Part shown: piece after piece, positions 7,469-15,661 of the stretch
Numbering within the stretch: position 1 is the stretch's first letter
How the letters are laid out: each line of letters opens with the position of its first letter
NCBI GenBank assembly: GCA_018240865.1
Contig: JAFEEY010000006.1
Coordinates: forward strand, 1 to 39,093
DNA from: Pseudomonadota bacterium
Lineage (GTDB): Bacteria; Pseudomonadota; Alphaproteobacteria; Sphingomonadales; Sphingomonadaceae
DNA length: 39,093 nt
Direction: 5' to 3'
The notes under the pieces: model-generated
What the model was told of the DNA's origin: nothing
Database searches by the model: none
Seen by the model: only the letters and a program-made list of their open reading frames with translations
Program-made: the position numbers and the translations under genes

Positions 7469-8458
7469 CCGCAGACATCGAGTATCGCTCCAAACTGGTC
7501 ACGGCAGAAGAAGCTGTCCGGGCTATTCCGGCCGCGGCCAATGTGGCGATGGGCATGGCGGTCGCGGAGCCGCCAGCCCTGCTGTCGGCGCTCGCGGCCC
7601 GTGTCGAAGCTGGCGAGTTGGCCGGCTTCAACCTCTGGTATTTTCACTCGCTGCTGCATGCAGGCACGTCCGTGCTTCGCTACGACCTGCTCGATCGGAT
7701 CCGCCCGCATTGCATGTTCCTGACCGCGATCGAGCGGGAGCTGATCCGGCGTGGCGAAGCCGATGGGCGAAGCTCCGTCGAGTTCGTGCCGACCGCGTTC
7801 AGCCAGTCCGCGCGGCTGTTGTCAGAGCAAGTATCGCTGGATGCGTTCGTCACCACGGTCTCACCGATGGACCGGCATGGCTGGTTCACGTTCGGGACCA
7901 GCAACGACTATGCAACTACCGCCGCGCGCGCCGCCAAGCGGCTGATCGTCGAGGTCAATCCCAACATGCCGCGGGTGTTCGGCGACTCGCTGCTCCACAT
8001 ATCCGAGGTTGATGCGATCGTCGAAAATGCGGTGGCGTTGCCACAGCGCGCCGGTCCATGTGGTCAATGATCCGCGCCACATCGCGAAAAACGAGAATGT
8101 CGTCTCGGTCAACGCGATGCTGCAGGTCGATCTCAGCGGCGCCTGCAACTCGGAGCACATGATGGGCCGGCAATATAGCGGCTCGGGCGGGCAACTCGAC
8201 TTCGTGCGGGGCGCCCAAGCCTCGAAAGGCGGCAAGTCGATCATTGCGTGCCATTCGACGGCGCGCGATGGCACCGTGTCGCGTATCGTGCCGACGCTCC
8301 AGGGCCCGGTCACGACGCCGCGCAATGACACGCATTTCGTGATCACCGAATATGGCGCGGTCGATCTGCGCGGCAAATCGCTTGGCGAACGGGCCGAAGC
8401 TCTGATCGGCATCGCTCATCCGAAGTTCCGGGATGAGCTGGCGCGCCCGCTACGGTAG
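7465..8458 (+). pseudogene. Acetyl-CoA hydrolase/4-hydroxybutyrate CoA-transferase, internally deleted
   Basis: Two collinear pieces of an acetyl-CoA hydrolase/transferase-type enzyme lie in different frames. Frame 1 (7465-8070) gives the N-terminal ~190 residues up to SEVDAIVENAVALPQ. Frame 3, from about 8050 to 8458, resumes at VHVVNDPRHIAKNENVVSVN and continues through SGSGGQLDFVRGA, GTVSRIVPTL and VITEYGAVDLRGKS. Full-length relatives have about 430 residues; roughly 120 central residues are missing, including the region that holds the active-site Glu forming the CoA thioester. So this is a deletion, not just a one-base frameshift, and the product cannot be active. It overlaps the upstream hypothetical gene by ATGA. 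Confidence 0.82.
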
Positions 8459-8656
8459 CGCCGATGCGAGCCCATCCTCGCCAGGAACGACGCGCGGCCG
8501 GACGAGTCGGCAGTGCTTGGCGCCAATGACGGCATCATCTCGACGGCGAGCCCTGATTGTCGGGGTCGCGGCAGCCGGTGCGCCGGCACGGCAGATCCTG
8601 AGGGGCGGTCGCGCTGCTGGCGATGGCCGCCATCCGGTCCGCTTATCGAAGCGGGT
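8459..8656. other. Gap after the CoA-transferase remnant, no gene seen
   Basis: About 200 bp without a credible reading frame, RNA or repeat. Its base composition is coding-like, and the stretch could be the decayed 3' end of the CoA-transferase gene or of another lost gene, but I recognise no protein fragment in any frame. Confidence 0.4.
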
Positions 8657-8700
8657 CCGTAATGTTCCTGATTCCGGGCACGTCGCCAACATCTCATTGT
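8657..8700 (+). promoter_or_regulatory. Stress-gene promoter element, copy 1
   Basis: CCGTA-N5-CCTGATTC at 8657-8674, with CATTGT 20 nt further on at 8695-8700. The right half starts 54 bp before the ATG of the first universal stress gene. The left and right halves are identical, base for base, to those of the copy before the third universal stress gene. If CATTGT is the -10 hexamer, the element is centred near -41.5. Confidence 0.5.
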
Positions 8701-8720
8701 GCAGCATCGCGGAGGTTCAG

Positions 8721-9512
8721 ATGAAAAATGTGCTGGTTCTCATCCACGATGACGTTGGTCAGGAAACGCGATTGCAGACTGCGCTCGATCTGACGCGCGC
8801 CCTCGAGGGACATCTGACCTGCGTGGACGTGGCTGATCTGGTTGTCATCGGAGATCCCACCGTTGGAGGTGCTCTTGTCGTCCTGGATACGAGGGCGGAA
8901 GAAGCGGCGAACCGTACACGGATCGAGCGACGGCTAGGGGTGGAGCAGCTGCCTTGGTCTTGGATTGACAAGGCGGGCCGTGATCCCTCCGATTGTCTTC
9001 TATCCGCCGCCCGCTGCGCGGATCTGATCGTGGTCGGCGGAAGGGAGGACACGGCCTCCTATTCGCTCAGGCGCCTCGTTACCCGGCTGCTGGGCCGGAC
9101 CAATGCTCTGATCGTCACGGCCGCGCAGAACGCGAATGGGCTCGATGTCGGCGGGCTGGCCGTCGTCGCCTGGGATGGATCGGATTTCGCTGCCCACGCA
9201 CTTCAGCGAGCCATCCCGCTGCTTGCACTCGCGCGATCGGTGTGCGTGCTTGAAGTGGGCCTTGCGGAGACCGACTTTTCAGGTGAGGAAGCGGCGACCT
9301 ATTTGTCCCGTCATGGCATCCAGGCCGAAGTGCTGCGCGTCCAGCAGTTTGTCGACTTTGCGGCTACAATCGGGCTGAAAGCGAAGGAGATGAACGCTGC
9401 TTATTGCCTGATGGGCGCCTATAAGCATCGTCCCTTGTCCGAGGCTGTTTTCGGCGGCGTCACCCGCTCGATGCTGGGCCAGTGCGACATCGCGCTGATC
9501 CTGGGACATTGA
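8721..9512 (+). CDS. Tandem-domain universal stress protein
   Basis: A 263-residue universal stress protein with two UspA-like domains. It starts MKNVLVLIHDDVGQETRLQT and its second half carries the pattern MGAYKHRPLSEAVFGGVTRS typical of this tandem-domain group. Such proteins bind nucleotides or act as stress-survival factors, often under oxygen starvation; the exact biochemistry is unknown. GGAGG lies 7 nt before the ATG. It is followed within 5 bp by the Nramp-like gene, probably in one transcript. It is clearly a paralogue of the proteins at 11039 and 14709: all share the VHDD start and the C-terminal GAY...GGVTR block. Confidence 0.9.
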   Translation: MKNVLVLIHDDVGQETRLQTALDLTRALEGHLTCVDVADLVVIGDPTVGGALVVLDTRAEEAANRTRIERRLGVEQLPWSWIDKAGRDPSDCLLSAARCADLIVVGGREDTASYSLRRLVTRLLGRTNALIVTAAQNANGLDVGGLAVVAWDGSDFAAHALQRAIPLLALARSVCVLEVGLAETDFSGEEAATYLSRHGIQAEVLRVQQFVDFAATIGLKAKEMNAAYCLMGAYKHRPLSEAVFGGVTRSMLGQCDIALILGH

Positions 9513-9516
9513 GAGT

Positions 9517-10884
9517 TTGGCTGCCTTTGGAGTTGCGGCGTTCTTGAGGCTGGCACGCATGCGCGTGACGGCGTCCCGCGCGCATGACGCTCGAGAGGGG
9601 GAGGCAGATGAAAATCCCTCCCAATCATTTCGAGCCTTTTTGAGGTCGCTGGGGCCCGGTCTGGTCACGGGCGCCGCAGATGACGACCCGAGCGGCATAG
9701 GGACACATAGCCAAGTTGGCGCTGAGTTCGGCTACGGCTTGGCATGGACGTTCGTCCTCAGTTTCCCGCTGATGGTCGCGATACAGCAGATTGCGGCCGA
9801 GATCGGCCGCATTACCGGCGCCGGCATCGCTCGCAATCTCAGACGTCACTACCCGCGCGCCGTATTGTGGTTCATGGTTTCGCTCCTGCTGATTGCCAAC
9901 ATCGTCAATCTCGGCGCGGATCTGAGTGCGATGGGTGCGGCGCTTGCTTTGCTCGTGGGTGGAAGCGGGGGATTATACACCCTTTTGTTCGGGGTCGTTT
10001 GCATCATTCTGGAGGTCGGGCTCAGTTACCCACGTTATGCCGCCGTCCTGAAATGGACGACATTATCACTATTTGCCTATGTAGCGGTCGTGGTCGTCGC
10101 CCATGTGCCCTGGCTCCGCGCCCTCCGCTCGCTGGTCGTGCCGGAACTCCAGTTCAACGCCGCCTACGCGACCGCCTTCGTCGCCATCCTTGGCACAACG
10201 ATCAGCCCCTATCTGTTTTTCTGGCAAGCCGGACAGGAAATCGAGGAAGAGCGCCGGCATCACGCGAAGCCGCTATGCCTGACGGCGGCATCCGCCGGAC
10301 CCGAACTCAGGCGGATCCGGATCGATACACTGACCGGGATGGCATTCAGCACGATCATATCGCTTGCAATCGTGTTCGCGGCCGCCGCGACGCTTCATGC
10401 CCATGGTGTGCGCGACATCGCCACGTCATCGCAGGCAGCCGAGGCTCTTCGACCGATCGCGGGAGAACTTGCGTTCGCCATGTTTGCCTCAGGCATCATC
10501 GGCACGGGCCTGTTGGCCGTTCCGGTGCTTGCCGGATCGGCCGCCTATGCCGTGACTGAGATGGCGGGAATCGCAGGCAGCCTTGATGCAAAGCCGCTTT
10601 CTGCGCGATTGTTCTACGGAACGATCGCGGTCACTACGTTGGCCGGAGCATCTCTGGCAGGTATCGGCATCGATCCGGCGCGGGCGCTTTACTGGGCCGC
10701 TGTGGTGAACGGAATCCTTGCCGGTCCGCTTATGGCGATCATGATGCTGATCGTGCGCAATCCCCGCGCGATGGGACGATTGACCGTCGCGCGCCGCCAG
10801 CTCGTCTTTGGCTGGGCGGCCACGGCGGTAATGATCGCGGCCTCGGCACTTTTTTTGGGATTTGCTATCGCTAGTTCCTCGTGA
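9517..10884 (+). CDS. Nramp-family membrane transporter with altered metal-site motifs
   Basis: About 455 residues from a TTG start at 9517 (the in-frame ATG at 9559 is possible), with around 11 predicted membrane helices and the Nramp fold. Classical Nramp Mn/Fe transporters carry DPGN in helix 1 and a Met-containing MPHN in helix 6. Here helix 1 has DDDPSGIGTH (residues 55-64) and helix 6 has TTISPYLFFWQ (227-237), so the Met metal ligand is replaced. This places it among the Nramp-related proteins of uncertain or non-manganese substrate. A cytoplasmic loop EIEEERRHHAK is rich in possible metal ligands. Likely co-transcribed with the upstream universal stress gene. Confidence 0.82.
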   Translation: MAAFGVAAFLRLARMRVTASRAHDAREGEADENPSQSFRAFLRSLGPGLVTGAADDDPSGIGTHSQVGAEFGYGLAWTFVLSFPLMVAIQQIAAEIGRITGAGIARNLRRHYPRAVLWFMVSLLLIANIVNLGADLSAMGAALALLVGGSGGLYTLLFGVVCIILEVGLSYPRYAAVLKWTTLSLFAYVAVVVVAHVPWLRALRSLVVPELQFNAAYATAFVAILGTTISPYLFFWQAGQEIEEERRHHAKPLCLTAASAGPELRRIRIDTLTGMAFSTIISLAIVFAAAATLHAHGVRDIATSSQAAEALRPIAGELAFAMFASGIIGTGLLAVPVLAGSAAYAVTEMAGIAGSLDAKPLSARLFYGTIAVTTLAGASLAGIGIDPARALYWAAVVNGILAGPLMAIMMLIVRNPRAMGRLTVARRQLVFGWAATAVMIAASALFLGFAIASSS

Positions 10885-11038
10885 CTTCTTCCCCCAAGCT
10901 GGGGAGGCGGGGTGACGCCTTGGCCAGCGCCATGCCGCATCGCTCCACGCGGGCATCATTTACGCCGTATGATAGCTCGGTGGGCACTCCAACATTGGTA
11001 TGGAGTAGCGATAGGCGGATATGGCGTCTGTCCCTTGA

Positions 11039-11836
11039 TCAGCGACCGAGCAAGATAGGATGCTCCGACTCCTCGATCATCCGGCGCGTCACGCCTCCGA
11101 ACCAGTTTTGCAGCCGCCGCGAATGCCCGTAGGCGCCAATCGCGCAATAGACGGCACGGTGCTCCGTGCACGCATCGAGCAAATGGAAATCGGGCGAGCG
11201 GATGCCATCGGGCTTGCGTTCGACGGTTGCCCGGACGCCGTGACGAGCCAGATAACGCGCCGCTTCTTCGGGCGGGTGCGCCTTGCCTGCGCCATCGACG
11301 TTGACGAGAGTGACGCTCGATGCGAGCTTCAGGAGGGGAACCGCCCGCCGCAAGGTCGCGATCGCGGGCAACGATCCGTCCCAGCCGAACACGACCGGCC
11401 CGGTAACGGCGAGGCGGCTGATGCCGGGAGGGATCGCAAACACCAGTTCGCCGCCTTCGACCACGTCGGAAACAATCCCCACCATGTCCGAAATGCCTTC
11501 GACGGAGTGAGAGCTGAGCACGATCACATCGGCAAAGGCTGCATGGTTGCGGATACAGTCGGCGATCACGCCGGTCGCGTCGATCCACTCCCAGGAGACG
11601 TCCTCGATCTCCATCCGGGCCTTGAGCCGCGTCGCGTTCTTCGCTTCGCGCTCCTGCTCGTCGATGAAGGCGCACATTTCGCCCGCGGTCGTGTAATAGT
11701 CTTGAAGCGGCACCGGTACGCGCGTGACATCGAGCACTGTCAGATGCCCGCCAAGGGCTCGGGTCAGGTCGAGGGCGCATTGCAGCCGCGCTTCGCCACC
11801 GACGTCGTCATGGGCGAGAACGAGCACATTCTTCAT
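11039..11836 (-). CDS. Tandem-domain universal stress protein
   Basis: A 265-residue paralogue of the universal stress proteins at 8721 and 14709. It begins MKNVLVLAHDDVGGEARLQC; the second domain ends MIEESEHPILLGR after the CAIGAYGHSRRLQNWFGGVTR-type block. AGGAGG precedes the ATG at good distance. Its promoter element overlaps the stop codon of the DUF4010 gene, so it can be transcribed on its own. It converges on the Nramp-like gene; the 154 bp between them hold only a short CCCC-AAGCT-GGGG inverted repeat (around 10900). Confidence 0.9.
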   Translation of the reverse strand: MKNVLVLAHDDVGGEARLQCALDLTRALGGHLTVLDVTRVPVPLQDYYTTAGEMCAFIDEQEREAKNATRLKARMEIEDVSWEWIDATGVIADCIRNHAAFADVIVLSSHSVEGISDMVGIVSDVVEGGELVFAIPPGISRLAVTGPVVFGWDGSLPAIATLRRAVPLLKLASSVTLVNVDGAGKAHPPEEAARYLARHGVRATVERKPDGIRSPDFHLLDACTEHRAVYCAIGAYGHSRRLQNWFGGVTRRMIEESEHPILLGR

Positions 11837-11859
11837 AGCTGCCTCCTGTCGATGGGTGG

Positions 11860-11903
11860 AGGATGCAACGGCGCCAAAGCTGGCGGGATTAGGAATGTTA
11901 CCT
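11860..11903 (-). promoter_or_regulatory. Stress-gene promoter element, copy 2
   Basis: On the minus strand AGGTA-N5-CCTAATCC (11903 down to 11886), with CATCCT 20 nt further on (11865-11860). The right half starts 57 bp before the ATG at 11836. It overlaps the last bases of the upstream DUF4010 gene. Confidence 0.42.
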
Positions 11904-13161
11904 ATGCCGCGGCTCTCATCGCGATCATCACGGCTATGGTGGCGGCGGCCGTAAGGAGGGGCATGGCCGCGCGCCAGCGCTGCTGTCCGCCAATGACCAG
12001 TACGATAGCCGCCTTGAATAGCGTGTTGACCAGGACCGGGCCGGCCAGAACAAGGCCCGCGACATAGGGCGATAGCGTGCCTGGTGGCAGTCCACCGAGC
12101 GTCACGGTCGCGGCATCAACATCGAAGCTGCCGCTGATCACGATCGCCGCGCCGGCGCCCATATCGCCGAATTGCTGGTCAGCCCAACGTGTCGCGACCG
12201 CCGTCGCTGCCACCAATGCCGCAAAGAATAGGGCCGGCAGAAGCTCGATCGGATTGCGTGCGTCGGAAGCGGCGCGGCCTTCATTATCCTCCGATGCATT
12301 CCGTACCCGCCAGGCCGCATAGAATATCGCCACAACACTGGCGGGGCCGATTGTTGCCGCGAAGCTGGGGAAGGCACGCGGCGCCAGGATCGCCGCCAAT
12401 ACCAGCACGCGGCCGAACATGACGGCTGACGCGACCGCGATGCCTGCGGCGATCGCCTCATATCCGGCCGTCGCGCCGCGCAGCCTGATCGAGAGCGAAG
12501 CGATCACGGCGGTCGAAGAATAGAGGCCGCCAAGCGCCGCTGTCGCCAGCGTTCCCCGGCCGTGACCGAAGCGCTTGTTCGCGATATAGCCGGCGAACGA
12601 AAAGCCAGTCACCAGCACGACCACGCTCCACAGATAGCGCAGGTTCCAGGCATTGTAGGGGCCAAAGGCATGGTTCGGCAGCAATGGCCAGATCGCGGCA
12701 ACGATCAGCGCAAACCGGACGGTCGCCTGAACATCGACTTCGCTCAAGCCGGAAAGCCAACTGTGTAGTTGTTCGCGCGACGCCAGGAGCAGGGCAGCCA
12801 CGCAGCCCGAGGCCACTGCTTCAACCGCGAAGCCGCACGTCGCGAGCAAGCCTAGGGCAAGCGTCAGCAGCGCCGCCACTGCATTGGTCGCGCTCACTTG
12901 ATCGGATGCGCGCGAAGTGCGCCAGTAACCGAGTCCGATCGCGATAGCAGTCACGATGATGACCGCATTGCCGGCCAACGCCAGGTCGCGCTCGACCAGC
13001 AGGCCTGCGACCCCACCGACGAGCGCGACCAGTCCGAACGTGCGAACCCCGGCGACGCGCGAGCCGGGAGCATCGTTACGCGACTGCCAGCCGCGTTCGA
13101 CACCGATCAACAAGCCGATCAGCAGGGCTGCGAGGAGTTTGCCGGCGGTTGTCGTGAGCAA
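11902..13161 (-). CDS. MgtC/DUF4010 family membrane protein
   Basis: A 419-residue, strongly hydrophobic protein. The N-terminal ~130 residues match the MgtC/SapB domain (LLAALLIGLLIGVERGWQ, GVRTFGLVALVGGVAGLL), and the rest matches DUF4010, with around 12 helices in all. MgtC proteins aid survival at low magnesium and modulate ATP synthase; the role of the DUF4010 fusion is unknown. The start is a TTG at 13161 with AGGAA upstream. An alcohol dehydrogenase remnant lies directly upstream on the same strand. The stop overlaps the promoter element of the next universal stress gene. Confidence 0.85.
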   Translation of the reverse strand: MLTTTAGKLLAALLIGLLIGVERGWQSRNDAPGSRVAGVRTFGLVALVGGVAGLLVERDLALAGNAVIIVTAIAIGLGYWRTSRASDQVSATNAVAALLTLALGLLATCGFAVEAVASGCVAALLLASREQLHSWLSGLSEVDVQATVRFALIVAAIWPLLPNHAFGPYNAWNLRYLWSVVVLVTGFSFAGYIANKRFGHGRGTLATAALGGLYSSTAVIASLSIRLRGATAGYEAIAAGIAVASAVMFGRVLVLAAILAPRAFPSFAATIGPASVVAIFYAAWRVRNASEDNEGRAASDARNPIELLPALFFAALVAATAVATRWADQQFGDMGAGAAIVISGSFDVDAATVTLGGLPPGTLSPYVAGLVLAGPVLVNTLFKAAIVLVIGGQQRWRAAMPLLTAAATIAVMIAMRAAA

Positions 13162-13184
13162 AGGGGTGGGTTCCTGTGGAGCAA

Positions 13185-13424
13185 CTAGGGCAGGAGGACG
13201 GCCGCACCGTTGACAGAACCGGCGCGAACATCAGCGATCGCATCGTTCGCCCGCGCGAGCGGATACGTGCGGCAATGGATAGCGATCTTCAGCTGGCCAG
13301 CCAAAGTCATGAACTTTTCGCCGTCGGCGCGGGTCAGGTTCGCAACGGATACGATCTTTCGCTCGCCCCACAGGTCGCGATAGGGGAAGGCGAGAATATC
13401 GCTCATATGGATCCCGGCACAAAC
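13185..13424 (-). pseudogene. C-terminal remnant of a zinc alcohol dehydrogenase
   Basis: Only the last ~80 residues remain: VCAGIHMSDILAFPYRDLW, ERKIVSVANLTRADGEKF, then YPLARANDAIADVRAG and a VNGAAVLLP ending. This is the C-terminus of a medium-chain zinc alcohol dehydrogenase (full length about 340). An in-frame TAG stands immediately before VCAGIH, and no earlier part of the gene is found upstream, so about three quarters of the gene has been lost. The ATG at 13406 inside it is not a real start. It is a different subfamily from the remnant at 5762. The ~100 bp up to the L,D-transpeptidase stop show no gene. Confidence 0.8.
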
Positions 13425-13522
13425 CTATGTTCAGTCGCCGGCATCATCGCTGCCTCTTATACCGGCCGCGCGGATCAACCCGCTCATCGGCCGCTCGGTC
13501 CGGCTGTTCGTCACCATATGCG

Positions 13523-14719
13523 CTAGCCGACATAGTCCAGCGCGCCGCGATCGACGAGCTCGGCGGCGACGACGTCGTCGCGGTGGTAGATGTCGGGGAA
13601 AATAGTCAGCCTGCCCGAGGCGTCGGCCTCGGCTGTGAAGTACAGGACGTAAACCGGCAGGGGCGCACTCAAATGCACCTTCTGCGTCATCGCCGACGCA
13701 ACGACCTCGTCGATCTTGGCTCGGGGCCAGTCAGGCTGCTGCGCCAGCAGTTCGCCGGCGAGGCCGAACGGATCCTGCGCCCTGATGCAGCCGTGACTGA
13801 AGCCGCGGGTGGCCTGGGCGAACAGCGACTTCGACGGTGTATCATGAATATAGACGTTGAAGGGATTGGGCATGACGAGTTTCATCTGCCCGAGAGAGTT
13901 AGTCGGCCCAGGCCGCTGCCTCACGGCGGATCCGCTCCACACATAACCGCGGGCTTGCGCCACCGCCGGACGCGTTCGGATCAGCTTGCCAACACTTTCC
14001 GCGACGATGCTTTGGGGAATGTCCCACCACGGATTGAGGATCAGCCCGGTGACAGTGGCGCTGAACTGAGGGGTCGGTGTCGATGGCTTGCCAGTGATCA
14101 CCCGGCGTGCCGACACGATATGTCCGTCGCTTATCACGGTTAGCGTATAGCTTGGCACGTTCACTTCGAGGTGTCTCGCGCCCAGCGAGCGGGGAAGCCA
14201 GCGCCACCGTTCCATGTTGACCCGGATCGCCTGCACGCGAGCGGCGTCCTTGGCGGACGTCGCGGCGAGAGCGGAGCGAAGCCGCAGATAGCGGGCATCG
14301 GACGGCAACAGCTGCCCGAGCGTCGGGCCGATCTTCCCATCGGTAAGGGCGCGAGCCATCAGCGCGTCGGTGTCCGCATCGCTCAGCTTCGGCCCGGCGA
14401 TGAACCAGGACAGCCGGTCCTCGGCACCGACATGACCCTGCGCATAATCTCGCGCGAGGTGGCGGAAGCGTTCGCTTGCCGCAGTATCCAGCGCTGGACC
14501 GATGCCGCCGCCGATCGCCTGTTTGAGCTGCGCCGGATCGTAGTCGCGTGGATCCAGGCCTTCGGCACGCGCACCGTCGATCGCGTCGAGCAGTTCAACC
14601 GCGGACTCCAGGCTCCACAGCGGCTGCGGAGCCTGGGCCAGTGACGCGACAGGAACTAGGCCGGCGATAAACGCCGGGAACGCATACGCAACGCGCACCA
14701 ACCCGGCCTCAGTGACCAA
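13523..14719 (-). CDS. L,D-transpeptidase (YkuD/YcbB type)
   Basis: About 398 residues: signal-like N-terminus, an L,D-transpeptidase scaffold domain, then a YkuD catalytic domain. The catalytic motif is seen as FSHGCIRAQDPFGLAG, with the active Cys in SHGC; VYIHDTPSKSLF lies just before it. Such enzymes make 3-3 peptidoglycan crosslinks or attach proteins to the wall and work in the periplasm. At 398 residues it is shorter than E. coli YcbB (615). It overlaps the end of the upstream universal stress gene by 11 bp if the TTG at 14719 is used; in-frame TTG/GTG at 14701/14698 are alternatives nearer the hydrophobic signal. Confidence 0.88.
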   Translation of the reverse strand: MVTEAGLVRVAYAFPAFIAGLVPVASLAQAPQPLWSLESAVELLDAIDGARAEGLDPRDYDPAQLKQAIGGGIGPALDTAASERFRHLARDYAQGHVGAEDRLSWFIAGPKLSDADTDALMARALTDGKIGPTLGQLLPSDARYLRLRSALAATSAKDAARVQAIRVNMERWRWLPRSLGARHLEVNVPSYTLTVISDGHIVSARRVITGKPSTPTPQFSATVTGLILNPWWDIPQSIVAESVGKLIRTRPAVAQARGYVWSGSAVRQRPGPTNSLGQMKLVMPNPFNVYIHDTPSKSLFAQATRGFSHGCIRAQDPFGLAGELLAQQPDWPRAKIDEVVASAMTQKVHLSAPLPVYVLYFTAEADASGRLTIFPDIYHRDDVVAAELVDRGALDYVG

Positions 14720-15515
14720 GCACCAGCGGAAGCGAGCAGGCGCTCAGCATCGCCCTGGTCACGCCACCGAAGATCGCCTCGCGCACCGGCCGACGGCTGT
14801 AGGCGCCCATCACCAGATAGGCGGCGCCATACCGGTCCGCCTCGCTGCGGATAGCGACGGCGAGGCTGTCGGCCGCAGGCGCGAGTTGAACCTCGGCATT
14901 GATGCCATGACGCGACAGATAGGTCGCGGCGTCTTCTACCGGGATGGCGTAGTCGCTGATGTCGCCGACCTGTAGAAGCTTCACATCGCTTGCCAAAGCT
15001 ATCATCGGCACTGCTCGCTGGACGGTTGCCATGGCGCGCTCGGACCCATCCCACGCAATCAGCGCCTTTCCGGCGGCGTCGAAATGGCGGCAGGAATCCG
15101 CGACGGCCACGACCAGCGCGCGGCTGTGCTTGAGCACTTCGGTCGTCACATAGCGCATGTCCGGGGCAGGGAAAGCGTCGAGGCTTCGGTTGAGCACGAT
15201 GACGTCGGCCGTGCGGGCTGCGTCGACGACGCACTCTGCGAGGTCGCCGGTCGCGTCAGCCCAGCTCCAGCTGACCCCTTCGGATGCCAGGCGCGGCTGC
15301 GTCTTCGCCCTGTTCTCGCTTTCCCTATCCTGTTCTTCTTCCAGAAGGATCGACAGGCCTGTGCCGGCATAGCTGTCGACCATCACCGGCATCTGCACTG
15401 CGTCCAGGCAGTTCAGGTGCCCGGACAAAGCGCGTGTCAGGTCGAGCGCCGTCTGCAGGCGCGCCTCCTGCCCGGCATCGTCATGCACCAGTAACAGAAT
15501 GTTCTTCACGGCCAT
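14709..15515 (-). CDS. Tandem-domain universal stress protein
   Basis: A 268-residue third paralogue, starting MAVKNILLLVHDDAGQEARL at the ATG at 15515 with AAGGAG upstream. It has two UspA-like domains; the second ends in VMGAYSRRPVREAIFGGVTR and LPLVLGH. It overlaps the downstream L,D-transpeptidase gene and is probably co-transcribed with it, linking a cytoplasmic stress factor to wall remodelling. The frame is open upstream beyond 15515, but the ribosome binding site and the paralogue alignment fix the start. Confidence 0.9.
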   Translation of the reverse strand: MAVKNILLLVHDDAGQEARLQTALDLTRALSGHLNCLDAVQMPVMVDSYAGTGLSILLEEEQDRESENRAKTQPRLASEGVSWSWADATGDLAECVVDAARTADVIVLNRSLDAFPAPDMRYVTTEVLKHSRALVVAVADSCRHFDAAGKALIAWDGSERAMATVQRAVPMIALASDVKLLQVGDISDYAIPVEDAATYLSRHGINAEVQLAPAADSLAVAIRSEADRYGAAYLVMGAYSRRPVREAIFGGVTRAMLSACSLPLVLGH

Positions 15516-15535
15516 TCTCCTTCGATTACATGCCG

Positions 15536-15579
15536 AGTTTGATGGAGCGTAAAGACCTGCTGAATCAGGAGTTATACGG
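15536..15579 (-). promoter_or_regulatory. Stress-gene promoter element, copy 3
   Basis: On the minus strand CCGTA-N5-CCTGATTC (15579 down to 15562), with CAAACT 20 nt further on (15541-15536). The right half begins 54 bp before the ATG at 15515, exactly as in copy 1, and both half-sites equal those of copy 1. Confidence 0.5.
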
Positions 15580-15661
15580 ATCCACAGCGATCTGCGCCCG
15601 TGCCTCGTAGAATGCTGCCCACGTGCGAACCCCACAGATCGGCTATGGACTTGCGTATCCA

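Noticed and set aside
5762..13424. One alcohol dehydrogenase gene split by insertion of a 7-kb block
   Set aside because: On the minus strand the N-terminal piece lies downstream of the C-terminal piece, the wrong order for an insertion, and the two pieces belong to different subfamilies.
15541..15554. TTGATGGAGCGTAA-like Fnr box before the third universal stress gene
   Set aside because: The right half differs at three of five bases, whereas the separate CCGTA-N5-CCTGATTC element fits much better.
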